Assembly (NCBI GenBank): GCA_029857875.1
Contig: JAOUGB010000066.1
Span: forward strand, 1 to 8,938
Length of the DNA: 8,938 bases
DNA from: Desulfobacteraceae bacterium
GTDB taxonomy: Bacteria > Desulfobacterota > Desulfobacteria > Desulfobacterales > UBA11574
Direction of reading: 5' to 3'
The notes below the pieces were generated by a model that had not been told where the DNA came from, did not search any database, and saw only the letters and a list, made by a program, of their open reading frames with translations. The position numbers and the translations under genes were made by a program. This document shows positions 1 through 7,183 of this stretch, in pieces (positions within the stretch are counted from its first letter, which is position 1; the number at the start of each line of letters is the position of its first letter).

Positions 1-1218
1 TCCGACGCCACCTGGTTCATCATGGGGAGCCTGATGTTTGCCGTCGCCTTTGTCAAAACAGGGGTGGATAAACGTATGGCCATGATGATGTTCGGTAAAT
101 TGAAAAAGCCTTCTATTAAATTGGTCACCTTTACGATCATCCTTGTGATAGCGCCTCTTACCATGTTTATGTCCGACCATGCACTAGCCGCTATGTTTTT
201 GCCCATCGGCATGCTCCTGTATACCACATCAACGGCTGCGTCGGGAAAGGAAGACCCCGAACTGGGCAAGATGCTTATGATCACCATCGCCATGGCCTGT
301 AACCTCGGCGGTTCTCTGGCCCCTTCGGGCGCGGCTCGAAACCTTATCATGATGGGTTATGCCGAGGATATGTTCGGCCTCTCCATCGGATACGGGGAAT
401 GGTTGTATTATATGGTTCCGATGTTGGTTTTTACCATACCTGTCACCTGGTTTATGATAAACTTCCGGTTTAAACCGCTGCCTCAGCATACAGATCTGAG
501 CGCGTCCATGAATTATGTTAAAAACGAGGTGGCCAAGGCAGGGACAGGTTGGACCAGACAACAGAAGATAACCGTTGCAATCTTTATGGTAATGTTTTTT
601 TGCTGGATCACGGAAAAAAACCTGATACTCAATCTTACAGGCATAAGGTTCGGTATCGGGGTGCTCGCCGTCATGGGAGCGATTGCCTATGTTTTTGCAG
701 GGATTGCCAACTGGCGCGATTATCAGACAAAGGTCGACTGGGGCGTGGTCTGGCTTTACGCAGGGGCGATCATCTTCGGCCGTGTCCTTGTCATGACAGG
801 GGGTGCGTACTGGATTGCCAGATCCTTCGTCGGTCTTCTAAATCCGCTTGGATTGAGCGAGGGTCTCGGCCTCCTTCTCTCCGGGAATGTGATCACAGGC
901 CTCCTCACTCAGCTCATGGCTGACGGCCCGGCGTGCGCTGCGGTCGGACCTGTAACCCTATCCATGGCCGGCATCGTGCATCCGGGAACCACCATGATCC
1001 CCTTTATGGCGATGGGCACCTCCTATGCCTCATCACTCGCCTACTGTCTGATCATCGGAACGCCGCCCAATGCCATTGTTTATGCCAGCGGGTACCTGGA
1101 GCCAAAGGATTATCTGAGAGTGGGCGTGATTCTCTGGTTTACCAATCTGGGAGTATTTATGTTAATGGCATCAACCTACTGGCGGTTCTTGGGCTGGACA
1201 GGGATGGTTCCGTATTAG
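1..1218 (+). CDS. SLC13/DASS-family anion permease, 5'-truncated
   Basis: This is the C-terminal part of an inner-membrane divalent-anion symporter-type permease. The frame is open from base 1, and the first codons (SDATWFIMGSLMFAVAF) align with an internal helix of the permease at 2938-4581 (KDAVFFIFGILAVAVG), so the ATG at 22 is an internal methionine and the true start lies upstream. Both inverted halves of the family fold are recognisable. The first half has VKTGVDKR, the tip motif SDH (172-180) and the hairpin GAARN (328-342). The second half has ADG (919-927) and the canonical hairpin GTPPNAIVYASG (from 1057). Family members usually carry SNT at both tip positions, for sodium coordination, and TPPN at both hairpins; here only the last is canonical. 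Most of the rest is hydrophobic helix. The substrate cannot be read from sequence; dicarboxylates and sulfate are the main family options. A Yip1-like gene follows 117 nt downstream. Confidence 0.9.
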   Translation, partial: SDATWFIMGSLMFAVAFVKTGVDKRMAMMMFGKLKKPSIKLVTFTIILVIAPLTMFMSDHALAAMFLPIGMLLYTTSTAASGKEDPELGKMLMITIAMACNLGGSLAPSGAARNLIMMGYAEDMFGLSIGYGEWLYYMVPMLVFTIPVTWFMINFRFKPLPQHTDLSASMNYVKNEVAKAGTGWTRQQKITVAIFMVMFFCWITEKNLILNLTGIRFGIGVLAVMGAIAYVFAGIANWRDYQTKVDWGVVWLYAGAIIFGRVLVMTGGAYWIARSFVGLLNPLGLSEGLGLLLSGNVITGLLTQLMADGPACAAVGPVTLSMAGIVHPGTTMIPFMAMGTSYASSLAYCLIIGTPPNAIVYASGYLEPKDYLRVGVILWFTNLGVFMLMASTYWRFLGWTGMVPY

Positions 1219-1323
1219 TTCAAAAGATGGCAAAAACTTAAAAAAGCGAATGGATTATAATTACATTTCAACAAAAAAAAGATGAACGTTATGTCAGAGC
1301 CGGAGAGTGTGATTAAAGCTAAT

Positions 1324-1327
1324 GGAG
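1324..1327 (+). promoter_or_regulatory. Ribosome binding site deciding the start of the Yip1-like gene
   Basis: A GGAG core sits 8 nt before the ATG at 1336, a normal Shine-Dalgarno distance. The upstream in-frame ATGs at 1282 and 1291 are preceded only by an A-rich run with no comparable purine motif. This favours the shorter product. Confidence 0.5.
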
Positions 1328-1335
1328 ATCGACGC

Positions 1336-1836
1336 ATGGGAACGTCGGTGCATCAATTTCTCAGAACAGCATATAAGATGCTTCATCCCGGAGATTTTTA
1401 TGAAGGGCTGCTGCGGGAAAGAGGGCACACCCCTCCGCTGGTTTTCCTTTTTATATGCAGCATCCTTTTTACAATTCCGTCGAGCATGTTTGTCTTGCAA
1501 AAAAAGATCTTTTTCGGACTGATGTTCTTTTTAAATGCATTTTCCATGCCTTTTATCACAGCGTTCATTCTGTATCTTGTCGCCATGTTATTTTGCAAAG
1601 GTCTGTTTACCTATAATACCCTGTTTGGGATCACCGCCTATGCCAGCATAACGCTTTTGATTTCCTGGATTCCGGGTCTGGCAGGGCCGACAGAAATTCT
1701 GAGGTTTTGCCTGATCGGTCTCGGCATGGTAAAAACAGGTCGTATAAGTTATCTAAAGGCTTTTGTCTGTTTGTTGTGTACCGCAGCGGCAATGATTTTT
1801 TTGATTCAATTATTCAAACCCATTCTGGGGCAATGA
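1336..1836 (+). CDS. Yip1-like small integral membrane protein
   Basis: This is a hydrophobic protein of 166 residues, or 184 if translation begins at the in-frame ATG at 1282. The ATG at 1336 was preferred because of the GGAG at 1324-1327. It opens with a short amphipathic stretch and the phrase LHPGDFYEGL, followed by about four or five membrane segments. In 184-residue numbering these lie near 53-72, 79-104, 115-133, perhaps 139-150, and 158-178. A short N-terminal LxxPxxFF-like motif before clustered helices, plus a central AYASITLLISWIP segment, resembles bacterial Yip1-domain proteins (PF04893). The molecular role of bacterial members is poorly known, and eukaryotic relatives act in membrane trafficking. 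It lies between a permease and a receiver-CBS regulator, 65 nt before the latter, so an accessory role in transport or signalling is possible but unproven. The family call is by eye from layout and motif, not from a profile search. Confidence 0.7.
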   Translation: MGTSVHQFLRTAYKMLHPGDFYEGLLRERGHTPPLVFLFICSILFTIPSSMFVLQKKIFFGLMFFLNAFSMPFITAFILYLVAMLFCKGLFTYNTLFGITAYASITLLISWIPGLAGPTEILRFCLIGLGMVKTGRISYLKAFVCLLCTAAAMIFLIQLFKPILGQ

Positions 1837-1901
1837 TATGACAATAATGATCTGATTGAATCGTCAAAGTATCAGGTATAGCCGAAAAGGAGGCATACAA
1901 A

Positions 1902-2810
1902 ATGAGTCAAAAAATAAAAGTATTAATGGTCGACGACGAAGAGCAGTTTCGAGCCACCACCAAAAAGATTCTGAACAAAAGGGGATTCGATACGGTTTTG
2001 GCAGGTAGCGGAGAAGAAGCTATTGAGAAACTCGACGAAAAGCCGGATGTGGTGATTCTCGACATTAAAATGCCCGGCATGGACGGCCACCAGGCCTTGA
2101 AAGAGATCAAAAAACATTCGCCCCATCTTCCGGTGATTATGCTGACCGGCCATGGAGCACTCCCTTCGGCGCAGGAAGCCCTCGTAGGAGGTGCCTTTGA
2201 CTACCTTTCAAAGCCCTGCGATATAAATATTCTGGCAGGAAAGATCACCGATGCCTTTCGTCAAACCACAGCCGGTGAAGTTCCTGTACCCGCAGAAAAG
2301 ACGGTTGCGGAGGTTATGATTCCCATTGAATATTATACCACATTGACCGAGGAAAATACCGTTCATGACGCCATTGAAAAATTAAAGGAGTCTTTTTCCG
2401 CCAAAATATCCACCAGTCGTCTTATGGAAACCGGGCATCGTTCCCTGCTGGTGTTTGACGAGAATGGTAAAGCAAAAGGGATGGTTGCCATTTTGGACCT
2501 TCTTTCGGCCATCATGCCGGCTTACCTGTCTGCCCCCAAGCCTTCCATGGCAGACAGTATGCAGTATTCGACCATGTTCTGGAGCGGCATGTTCAACCGT
2601 GAGGTCAGGCAACTGGCCGTCAAAAAAATCAAAGATATTATGTCTCCCGTGCCGTTTAGCATCGACGCCGATGCCAATCTCATGGAAGCAGCTTATATGA
2701 TGGTGGATAAAAAAGAAAGGCGGCTGGTTGTTATGAGCAAAGGAGCGGTTGTGGGCATTATCCGGGAGCAGGACTTGTTCTTTGAAATAGAGAAGATTTT
2801 GAGGACGTAA
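1902..2810 (+). CDS. Response regulator: receiver domain fused to a CBS-domain pair
   Basis: This is a cytoplasmic signalling protein of 302 residues. Residues 1-120 are a CheY-like receiver with acidic pocket D11/D12, phospho-acceptor D54 in VILDIKMPGMDG, T82 in MLTGHG and K104 in YLSKP, so all catalytic residues are present. After a linker, a CBS domain starts near 135 (VAEVMIP) and a second near 240 (IKDIMSP), ending at the C-terminus with VVGIIREQDLF. CBS pairs commonly bind AMP, ATP or other adenosyl ligands, so the protein could combine phosphorylation with energy state; this is inferred. No helix-turn-helix, GGDEF or enzymatic domain is seen, so it is unlikely to be a classical transcription factor. 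AGGAGG at 1888-1893, 8 nt before the ATG, supports the start. The phosphodonor is plausibly the kinase at 4776-6449, the only one in the window. It sits between the Yip1-like gene and the second permease. Confidence 0.93.
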   Translation: MSQKIKVLMVDDEEQFRATTKKILNKRGFDTVLAGSGEEAIEKLDEKPDVVILDIKMPGMDGHQALKEIKKHSPHLPVIMLTGHGALPSAQEALVGGAFDYLSKPCDINILAGKITDAFRQTTAGEVPVPAEKTVAEVMIPIEYYTTLTEENTVHDAIEKLKESFSAKISTSRLMETGHRSLLVFDENGKAKGMVAILDLLSAIMPAYLSAPKPSMADSMQYSTMFWSGMFNREVRQLAVKKIKDIMSPVPFSIDADANLMEAAYMMVDKKERRLVVMSKGAVVGIIREQDLFFEIEKILRT

Positions 2811-2937
2811 GGTATTGGGTGTTATCCGAATTTATTTCGCATTTTTTTCTTAGATAAAAAAGAACCGCCGTTATCGGCTCCGGCGCGACCGGGCCAGATG
2901 ATATACGCTTTTATTCGATTCTTGACGAGGAGGATGT

Positions 2938-4581
2938 ATGAAGGATCACAGAATGGTGTCTCAGAGTGAACCGGGGTTTTGGAAAAACAAACCGGGTTAT
3001 AAACCGATGTTATTTGTTCTTGCAGCCATTGTTTTTACTACCCTGGTCGTTATGCCGCCACCGCAGAGTATAATCGATATGGTGACAAAAGTCAGCCCGC
3101 CGGGATATAAACTCGATAAGGATTGTAACAATATTGTCGAAACGGTGAACAAGAAGTTAAGGCCCAAGGCCTTTGCGGCATTCAAGGCGGGAAAGGCGGT
3201 TTCATCAGAAAAAAATGAACATTCCCTGCTCGATGCCCAAGACGTCGCCAGGATAGCCAAGGTGATGATTGGCATATTGTTTCTGGCCGCTTTTTTATGG
3301 GGAACGGAAGCCCTGCCTTTGGGCGCCACGGATATTCTGGTGGGTGTCTTGATTTATCTTTTCGCGATATTGCCCATCAATGATATTTCCAGGGCCTATA
3401 TGAAGGATGCCGTTTTTTTCATCTTCGGCATTCTGGCGGTGGCCGTGGGTGTTGCCAAGACCGGCCTGGACAAACGGATCGGTCTCATACTTTTGAGCCG
3501 CATTAAAAGCGCCAAATCCTTTGCTTTTGTCTTTTTCCCGATGCTGGCCATCACCGCCGGGTTTTTATCCGAACACGCCCTGGTGGCCCTTCTGATCCCT
3601 GTACTTATGGGGATTTATAAGGTCACCTGTAAAATGCATGGTGTCAAAAAAGACAGGGCCCTGGCTGTTTTCCTTTTGCTTGGCGTCTGTTTTGCGGCTA
3701 ATCACGGCGGTCCGGGGTCTCCGGCGGCCGGAGGACGCAATGCCATCATGATGGGCTACTTAATGGAATACGGCATGCCGATTACATTTTTGCAGTGGAT
3801 GAAATACGGCCTTCCGTTTGTTCCGCTTATGGCCGTGGTCATTGGGGCATACATGTATATCCGCCTCAAGCCGAAGTTCATGGTCCCGGATGTCAATCCC
3901 AGCGAGGTGGTTAAAGCTGAAGTGGCGAATATGCCGAAATTCGGCGGCAAAGAGGCAGCGATGGCCGTAATTTTGGTCCTATTGATTATCGGCTGGATTG
4001 TTCTGGGCGAAGAGGCCGGTCTTGGGGGTCCCACCCTTTACGCAGTGGCGGCCATGTTTTTATGTCGCATCATCGACTGGGACGATATCCAGACAGGCGT
4101 TGCTTTTGACGTGGTCGGCCTGTACGCTGCCGCCTGTGCCATGGGGGTCGGTCTGAAATTTACCGGGGGCGCCCTCTGGCTGGCCCAAACCTTTGTCGGT
4201 TTCCTTCCGGATTTTATGACCCGAGGTAACGGATTGGTTATGGGCGTCAGCCTGCTCACCGGAACCATGACCAATTTTATGAGTGACGGTGCCACGGTTG
4301 CAGCTTTAGGGCCCATCGTTCTTCCCATGGCCACACTTGCCAATGTCCATGTGTGGAAAGTGGGGCTGATCACCGCCTTTTCTTCTTCTTTTGCGAATTT
4401 TCTGGTGGTCGGGACCCCCAACAATGCCATTGCTTTTGGCATGGGAAGGGACCCTGAAACCGGAGAAAGATTGCTGGATGTCATGGATTTCGTGAAATAC
4501 GGATTACCGGTAACCATCCTTGCATGGCTTGTCCTCTGGGGCTGGGCGGTATTCGGGTACTGGAAGTTTTTATCCTGGTAA
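2938..4581 (+). CDS. SLC13/DASS-family anion permease with extended N-terminal loop
   Basis: This is a complete inner-membrane permease of 547 residues. A positively charged N-terminus leads into a first helix (24-42), then a hydrophilic loop of about 60 residues (43-103, probably periplasmic). The family core starts with a helix carrying FLWGTEALPLGAT (119-131). Half one contains AKTGLDKR, a tip motif S211-E212-H213 and a hairpin ending G266-R267-N268. Half two contains S449-D450-G451 and G492-T493-P494-N495-N496. Family members usually have SNT at the tips and TPPN in the hairpins, forming the sodium and substrate sites. The changes are shared in kind with the permease at 1-1218, to which this one is clearly homologous. 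AGGAGG at 2928-2933 lies only 4 nt before the ATG; a second in-frame ATG at 2953 is possible. It is separated from the upstream regulator by 127 nt and from the kinase by 194 nt. Substrate unknown: dicarboxylate, sulfate or another small anion. Confidence 0.95.
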   Translation: MKDHRMVSQSEPGFWKNKPGYKPMLFVLAAIVFTTLVVMPPPQSIIDMVTKVSPPGYKLDKDCNNIVETVNKKLRPKAFAAFKAGKAVSSEKNEHSLLDAQDVARIAKVMIGILFLAAFLWGTEALPLGATDILVGVLIYLFAILPINDISRAYMKDAVFFIFGILAVAVGVAKTGLDKRIGLILLSRIKSAKSFAFVFFPMLAITAGFLSEHALVALLIPVLMGIYKVTCKMHGVKKDRALAVFLLLGVCFAANHGGPGSPAAGGRNAIMMGYLMEYGMPITFLQWMKYGLPFVPLMAVVIGAYMYIRLKPKFMVPDVNPSEVVKAEVANMPKFGGKEAAMAVILVLLIIGWIVLGEEAGLGGPTLYAVAAMFLCRIIDWDDIQTGVAFDVVGLYAAACAMGVGLKFTGGALWLAQTFVGFLPDFMTRGNGLVMGVSLLTGTMTNFMSDGATVAALGPIVLPMATLANVHVWKVGLITAFSSSFANFLVVGTPNNAIAFGMGRDPETGERLLDVMDFVKYGLPVTILAWLVLWGWAVFGYWKFLSW

Positions 4582-4611
4582 GACCAAGTTAGCTATGCTG
4601 CGCTCCGCAAT

Positions 4612-4731
4612 TGGAATACTGGAATATTGGAGTTATGGAGTGATGGGTTTAAAGGAATTTTGTATCATTAAAAAAGGTTATCTTCCACTTTTATGCCCAT
4701 TATTCCAATATTCCATCACTCCAACATTCCA
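4612..4731 (+). repeat. Large inverted repeat built from 8-bp TGGARTNN units
   Basis: The left arm (4612-4647) is four 8-bp units plus TGGG: TGGAATAC, TGGAATAT, TGGAGTTA, TGGAGTGA. The right arm (4696-4731), read on the other strand, is TGGAATGT, TGGAGTGA, TGGAATAT, TGGAATAA, TGGG. Both arms are exactly 36 bp, flank a 48-nt AT-rich loop and match at 26 of 36 positions in register. Several of the remaining positions would be G-U pairs in RNA. Two units are identical between arms but in different registers (the unit at 4620 with 4708-4715 reversed, and the unit at 4636 with 4716-4723 reversed), so alternative folds are possible. It lies between the permease and kinase genes and may end or stabilise the upstream transcript, or be a miniature repetitive element. 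No transposase or target-site duplication is seen. Confidence 0.85.
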
Positions 4732-4775
4732 TTCGGATCATCCTCCTTTTTAAAGGGTGATTAAGGAAGACTTTT

Positions 4776-6449
4776 ATGGGGCTTTACAAAAGGAAACCAA
4801 TATATATAAAACTTCACAGGATGATTGTGCTCATCATCCTGTGTGTTTCCATTGTTCCTCTGGTATTTCTTGGAGAGACCATCTATTATCGGTTTGCCAA
4901 AACATACGAAGAAAAGATTGAAGATCAGATAAAATACCGGACAAGATCCCAGTCTTATGCCGTAGAAGTCTTTTTAAGAGAGCGAACCGCCATCCTTGCA
5001 GCCATTGTGGATACCCATTCTTTCGATAACTTAAAACAACAGGAAAATCTTGCCCGTATGTTTAAAATAATCAGCCGGCGAACTGACGGCCTGATTGACT
5101 TGGGCGTCATCGACGATTCCGGTCAACACCTGGCCTATGCGGGTCCCTATAATCTGAAAGGGTTGAATTATTACAAACAGGCCTGGTTTGCCGAGGTGAT
5201 GAGCAAGGGAAAGTATATCAGTGATGTTTACATGGGGTACCGGCAAATGCCCCATTTTATTATCGCCGTCCGGGGATACAGCGACGGGATTACCTGGATT
5301 CTAAGGGCAACCGTCGATTCGGACATATTTAACAAACTTCTGAGGACTGCCCAGACAGGTAAGTCAGGTGATGCTTATATCATCAATAAAGACGGGATTT
5401 ATCAAACAGCCCCTCGCTTTTCAGGAAAGATACTTGGAAAATCAAACATTATCTTAACACGTTTTGGTGAAGGGACTACGGTTACCGAAAAAATTAAGGA
5501 TAACGGCCAAACGAAACATGTTGCCGGAACCTGGTTGAAAAATAATGAGTGGCTCCTGGTGATCACTCAGAATGTCGGAGATGAGATTGGCGGGTTAATG
5601 ACCACCAGAACCATGGAAATCATCATTATCGTTTTTGGCTGCCTTGCAATAATTACAACCACCTTTTTAGCGACGCGTATCATTTTCAGGCGGCTTGAAG
5701 ATGCTGACAAAGGGATTAGCGAACTGAATGAACAACTGATTCAGTCTGATAAAATGGCGGCTTTGGGAAAGATGGCTGCCGGAATTGCCCATGAAATCAA
5801 CAATCCTCTTGCGGTCATCGGTGAAAAGGCCGGATGGATGCGGGATTTGTTGCTTGACGAAAAATTTCAGAAAAGTGAGACTCTCAAAGAGTATGTAACT
5901 TCTATCGATAAAATCGAAGAACACGTGGAGAGGGCCCGTAAAGTGACCCATAATATGCTCGGATTTGCCAGAAGAATGGAGCATCGTTTGGATGATGTCG
6001 ATATTAATCATGTTTTGAGCCAGACCATAGAGCTTTTGCAAAATCATGCCCAGATTAACAACATCGAAATAAGCAGGGATTTTCAGCCGAACCTTCCAAT
6101 TATCGCCAGTGATCAATCCCAGCTTCAACAGGTATTTTTGAACCTGATGAACAATGCTATTGATGCCATCGAAAAGGATGGATTGATTGAAGTAAAAACA
6201 CGAAAGGAGGGTTCCCAGGTTGTCATCGGAATAAAAGATAACGGTCCGGGCATCCCCGAAAAACATCTGACAAAAATTTTTGATCCGTTTTTCACCACCA
6301 AAGAGGTCGGCAAAGGAACCGGACTGGGATTGTCGGTAAGTTATAATATCATCGAAAAGCTGGGCGGTTTGATCGCCGTGGACAGCATACTATCCGAAGG
6401 AACTCATTTTTATGTTAAGCTTCCTATTGTGTCTCCTGAAAGGAAGTAG
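4776..6449 (+). CDS. Cache-domain sensor histidine kinase
   Basis: This is a membrane sensor kinase of 557 residues. Transmembrane helix one spans about 16-35, and helix two starts at M280 and runs to about 302. The roughly 245 residues between form a periplasmic double-Cache-like sensor, with phrases such as [30 protein letters not shown] and [10 protein letters not shown]. No HAMP domain is evident: only about 35 residues separate helix two from the phospho-acceptor H339 ([12 protein letters not shown]). The ATP-binding domain is complete, with the N box NLMNNA ending at N460, DNGPGIP (488-494), FDPFFTTKE (502-510) and GKGTGLGL (512-519). The H-box type resembles NtrB/DctB kinases, and DctB-like members sense C4-dicarboxylates, which fits the neighbouring permeases without proving the ligand. 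A weak AAGGA (4763-4767) precedes the ATG. A receiver gene follows 132 nt later and is the obvious partner. Confidence 0.95.
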   Translation: MGLYKRKPIYIKLHRMIVLIILCVSIVPLVFLGETIYYRFAKTYEEKIEDQIKYRTRSQSYAVEVFLRERTAILAAIVDTHSFDNLKQQENLARMFKIISRRTDGLIDLGVIDDSGQHLAYAGPYNLKGLNYYKQAWFAEVMSKGKYISDVYMGYRQMPHFIIAVRGYSDGITWILRATVDSDIFNKLLRTAQTGKSGDAYIINKDGIYQTAPRFSGKILGKSNIILTRFGEGTTVTEKIKDNGQTKHVAGTWLKNNEWLLVITQNVGDEIGGLMTTRTMEIIIIVFGCLAIITTTFLATRIIFRRLEDADKGISELNEQLIQSDKMAALGKMAAGIAHEINNPLAVIGEKAGWMRDLLLDEKFQKSETLKEYVTSIDKIEEHVERARKVTHNMLGFARRMEHRLDDVDINHVLSQTIELLQNHAQINNIEISRDFQPNLPIIASDQSQLQQVFLNLMNNAIDAIEKDGLIEVKTRKEGSQVVIGIKDNGPGIPEKHLTKIFDPFFTTKEVGKGTGLGLSVSYNIIEKLGGLIAVDSILSEGTHFYVKLPIVSPERK

Positions 6450-6581
6450 TAAATGAACGGTAGAAACTTTTTATTATAGAGCCCTATTTGTGCATGGAGC
6501 GGTTTAACAGATAAAAACTTTTCGATACTTTAAATAATATTCTTACTTAAACCAAAACACTTAATCGGCAAGGAGTATAAA

Positions 6582-7031
6582 ATGGACATGTTCAGAATAT
6601 TGGTGGTCGATGATGAAGTCGATTTTTTGGAAACCATCGTCAATCGACTGCAAAAGAGAAAACTGAATGCAAGCGGTGTGACCAGCGGAGAAAAAGCCGT
6701 TGAACTTCTCCAAAAAGAACTCTTCGATGTGGTTATCCTCGATATTAAAATGCCCGGGGGAATGGACGGTATCGATACTTTACGGGAGATTAAAAAGATT
6801 CAGCCGTTGGTCGAAGTTATTCTTCTTACAGGGCATGCTTCTGTGGAAACGAGCATTGAAGGAATGAAGCTGGGGGCTTTTGATTATTGTCTGAAACCCA
6901 TAAAATTTGAGGATCTTTTACAAAAAATGGGCGCTGCATTTTCCAAAAAATCCACCCATGACAAAAAAATACGGGATGCAAAGATACAGCAACTGATTCG
7001 ACACCCCGGGAGGGTGTTTGACCAGGATTGA
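6582..7031 (+). CDS. Receiver-only response regulator
   Basis: This 149-residue cytoplasmic protein consists of one CheY-like receiver and a basic tail. The acidic pair D10/D11, phospho-acceptor D54 (VVILDIKMPGG), T83 (LLTGHA) and K105 (LKPI) are all present, so it should accept phosphate. The loop after D54 reads MPGGMDG, one residue longer than the MPGMDG of the receiver at 1902. The tail after about residue 120 is charged and shows no DNA-binding or enzymatic fold, so output is probably by protein contact or as a relay intermediate. AAGGAG at 6570-6575 lies 6 nt before the ATG; M3 is an alternative start with poorer spacing. The kinase gene immediately upstream is the likely phosphodonor. 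The 132-nt gap before it is AT-rich, with only a weak promoter-like pair (TTAACA at 6504-6509 and AT-rich sequence after it), so separate transcription is possible but unsupported. Confidence 0.93.
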   Translation: MDMFRILVVDDEVDFLETIVNRLQKRKLNASGVTSGEKAVELLQKELFDVVILDIKMPGGMDGIDTLREIKKIQPLVEVILLTGHASVETSIEGMKLGAFDYCLKPIKFEDLLQKMGAAFSKKSTHDKKIRDAKIQQLIRHPGRVFDQD

Positions 7032-7102
7032 TAGATCATATCATTTATTTAAGTCCGATTTTTTACACATAGCCAACCTTCTTTTGTGGAAGGGGCTGCA
7101 GG

Positions 7103-7130
7103 AGGGGGCAATTAGGCGAGATTGCCCCCT
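7103..7130 (+). terminator. Perfect 10-bp stem-loop, likely transcription terminator
   Basis: AGGGGGCAAT (7103-7112) pairs perfectly with ATTGCCCCCT (7121-7130) around an 8-nt loop. Its position 71 nt after the receiver gene and 53 nt before the porin start fits a terminator separating the signalling genes from the porin. Only two T residues follow directly, so the usual U-tract is poor. It could instead be a partial attenuator, or a 5'-leader hairpin of the porin mRNA. Confidence 0.6.
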
Positions 7131-7183
7131 TTACCTCATCACCCATAATCATCGATATTTGATATAAAAAGGAGGCATATGCA

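Noticed and set aside
22..24. ATG at 22 as the start of the first permease
   Set aside because: The frame is open upstream to base 1, and the protein aligns to an internal part of the second permease, so the gene is truncated by the window edge.
2811..2937. Terminator between the receiver-CBS gene and the second permease
   Set aside because: The best stem is only four base pairs (GCCG/CGGC with a TTAT loop), and the T-run lies before it rather than after it.
4038..4517. 159-codon open frame on the - strand
   Set aside because: It lies wholly inside the second permease gene, shows no recognisable domain, and is explained as an antisense shadow of a strongly supported gene.
4612..4731. Insertion sequence or CRISPR array
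   Set aside because: There is no transposase, no target-site duplication and no regular spacers between repeat units; the units are contiguous 8-mers in two facing arms.
4520..4753. 77-codon + frame running across the inverted repeat
   Set aside because: It overlaps the permease end in another frame and then reads through the repeat and intergenic DNA; there is no ribosome binding site or domain.
5667..6266. 199-codon open frame on the - strand
   Set aside because: It lies inside the kinase gene opposite the conserved H and N boxes, and its translation has no recognisable family.
7086..7098. Possible sigma-54 -24/-12 promoter before the porin
   Set aside because: The GG and GC elements are 8 nt apart rather than the required 10, and the flanking consensus is poor.
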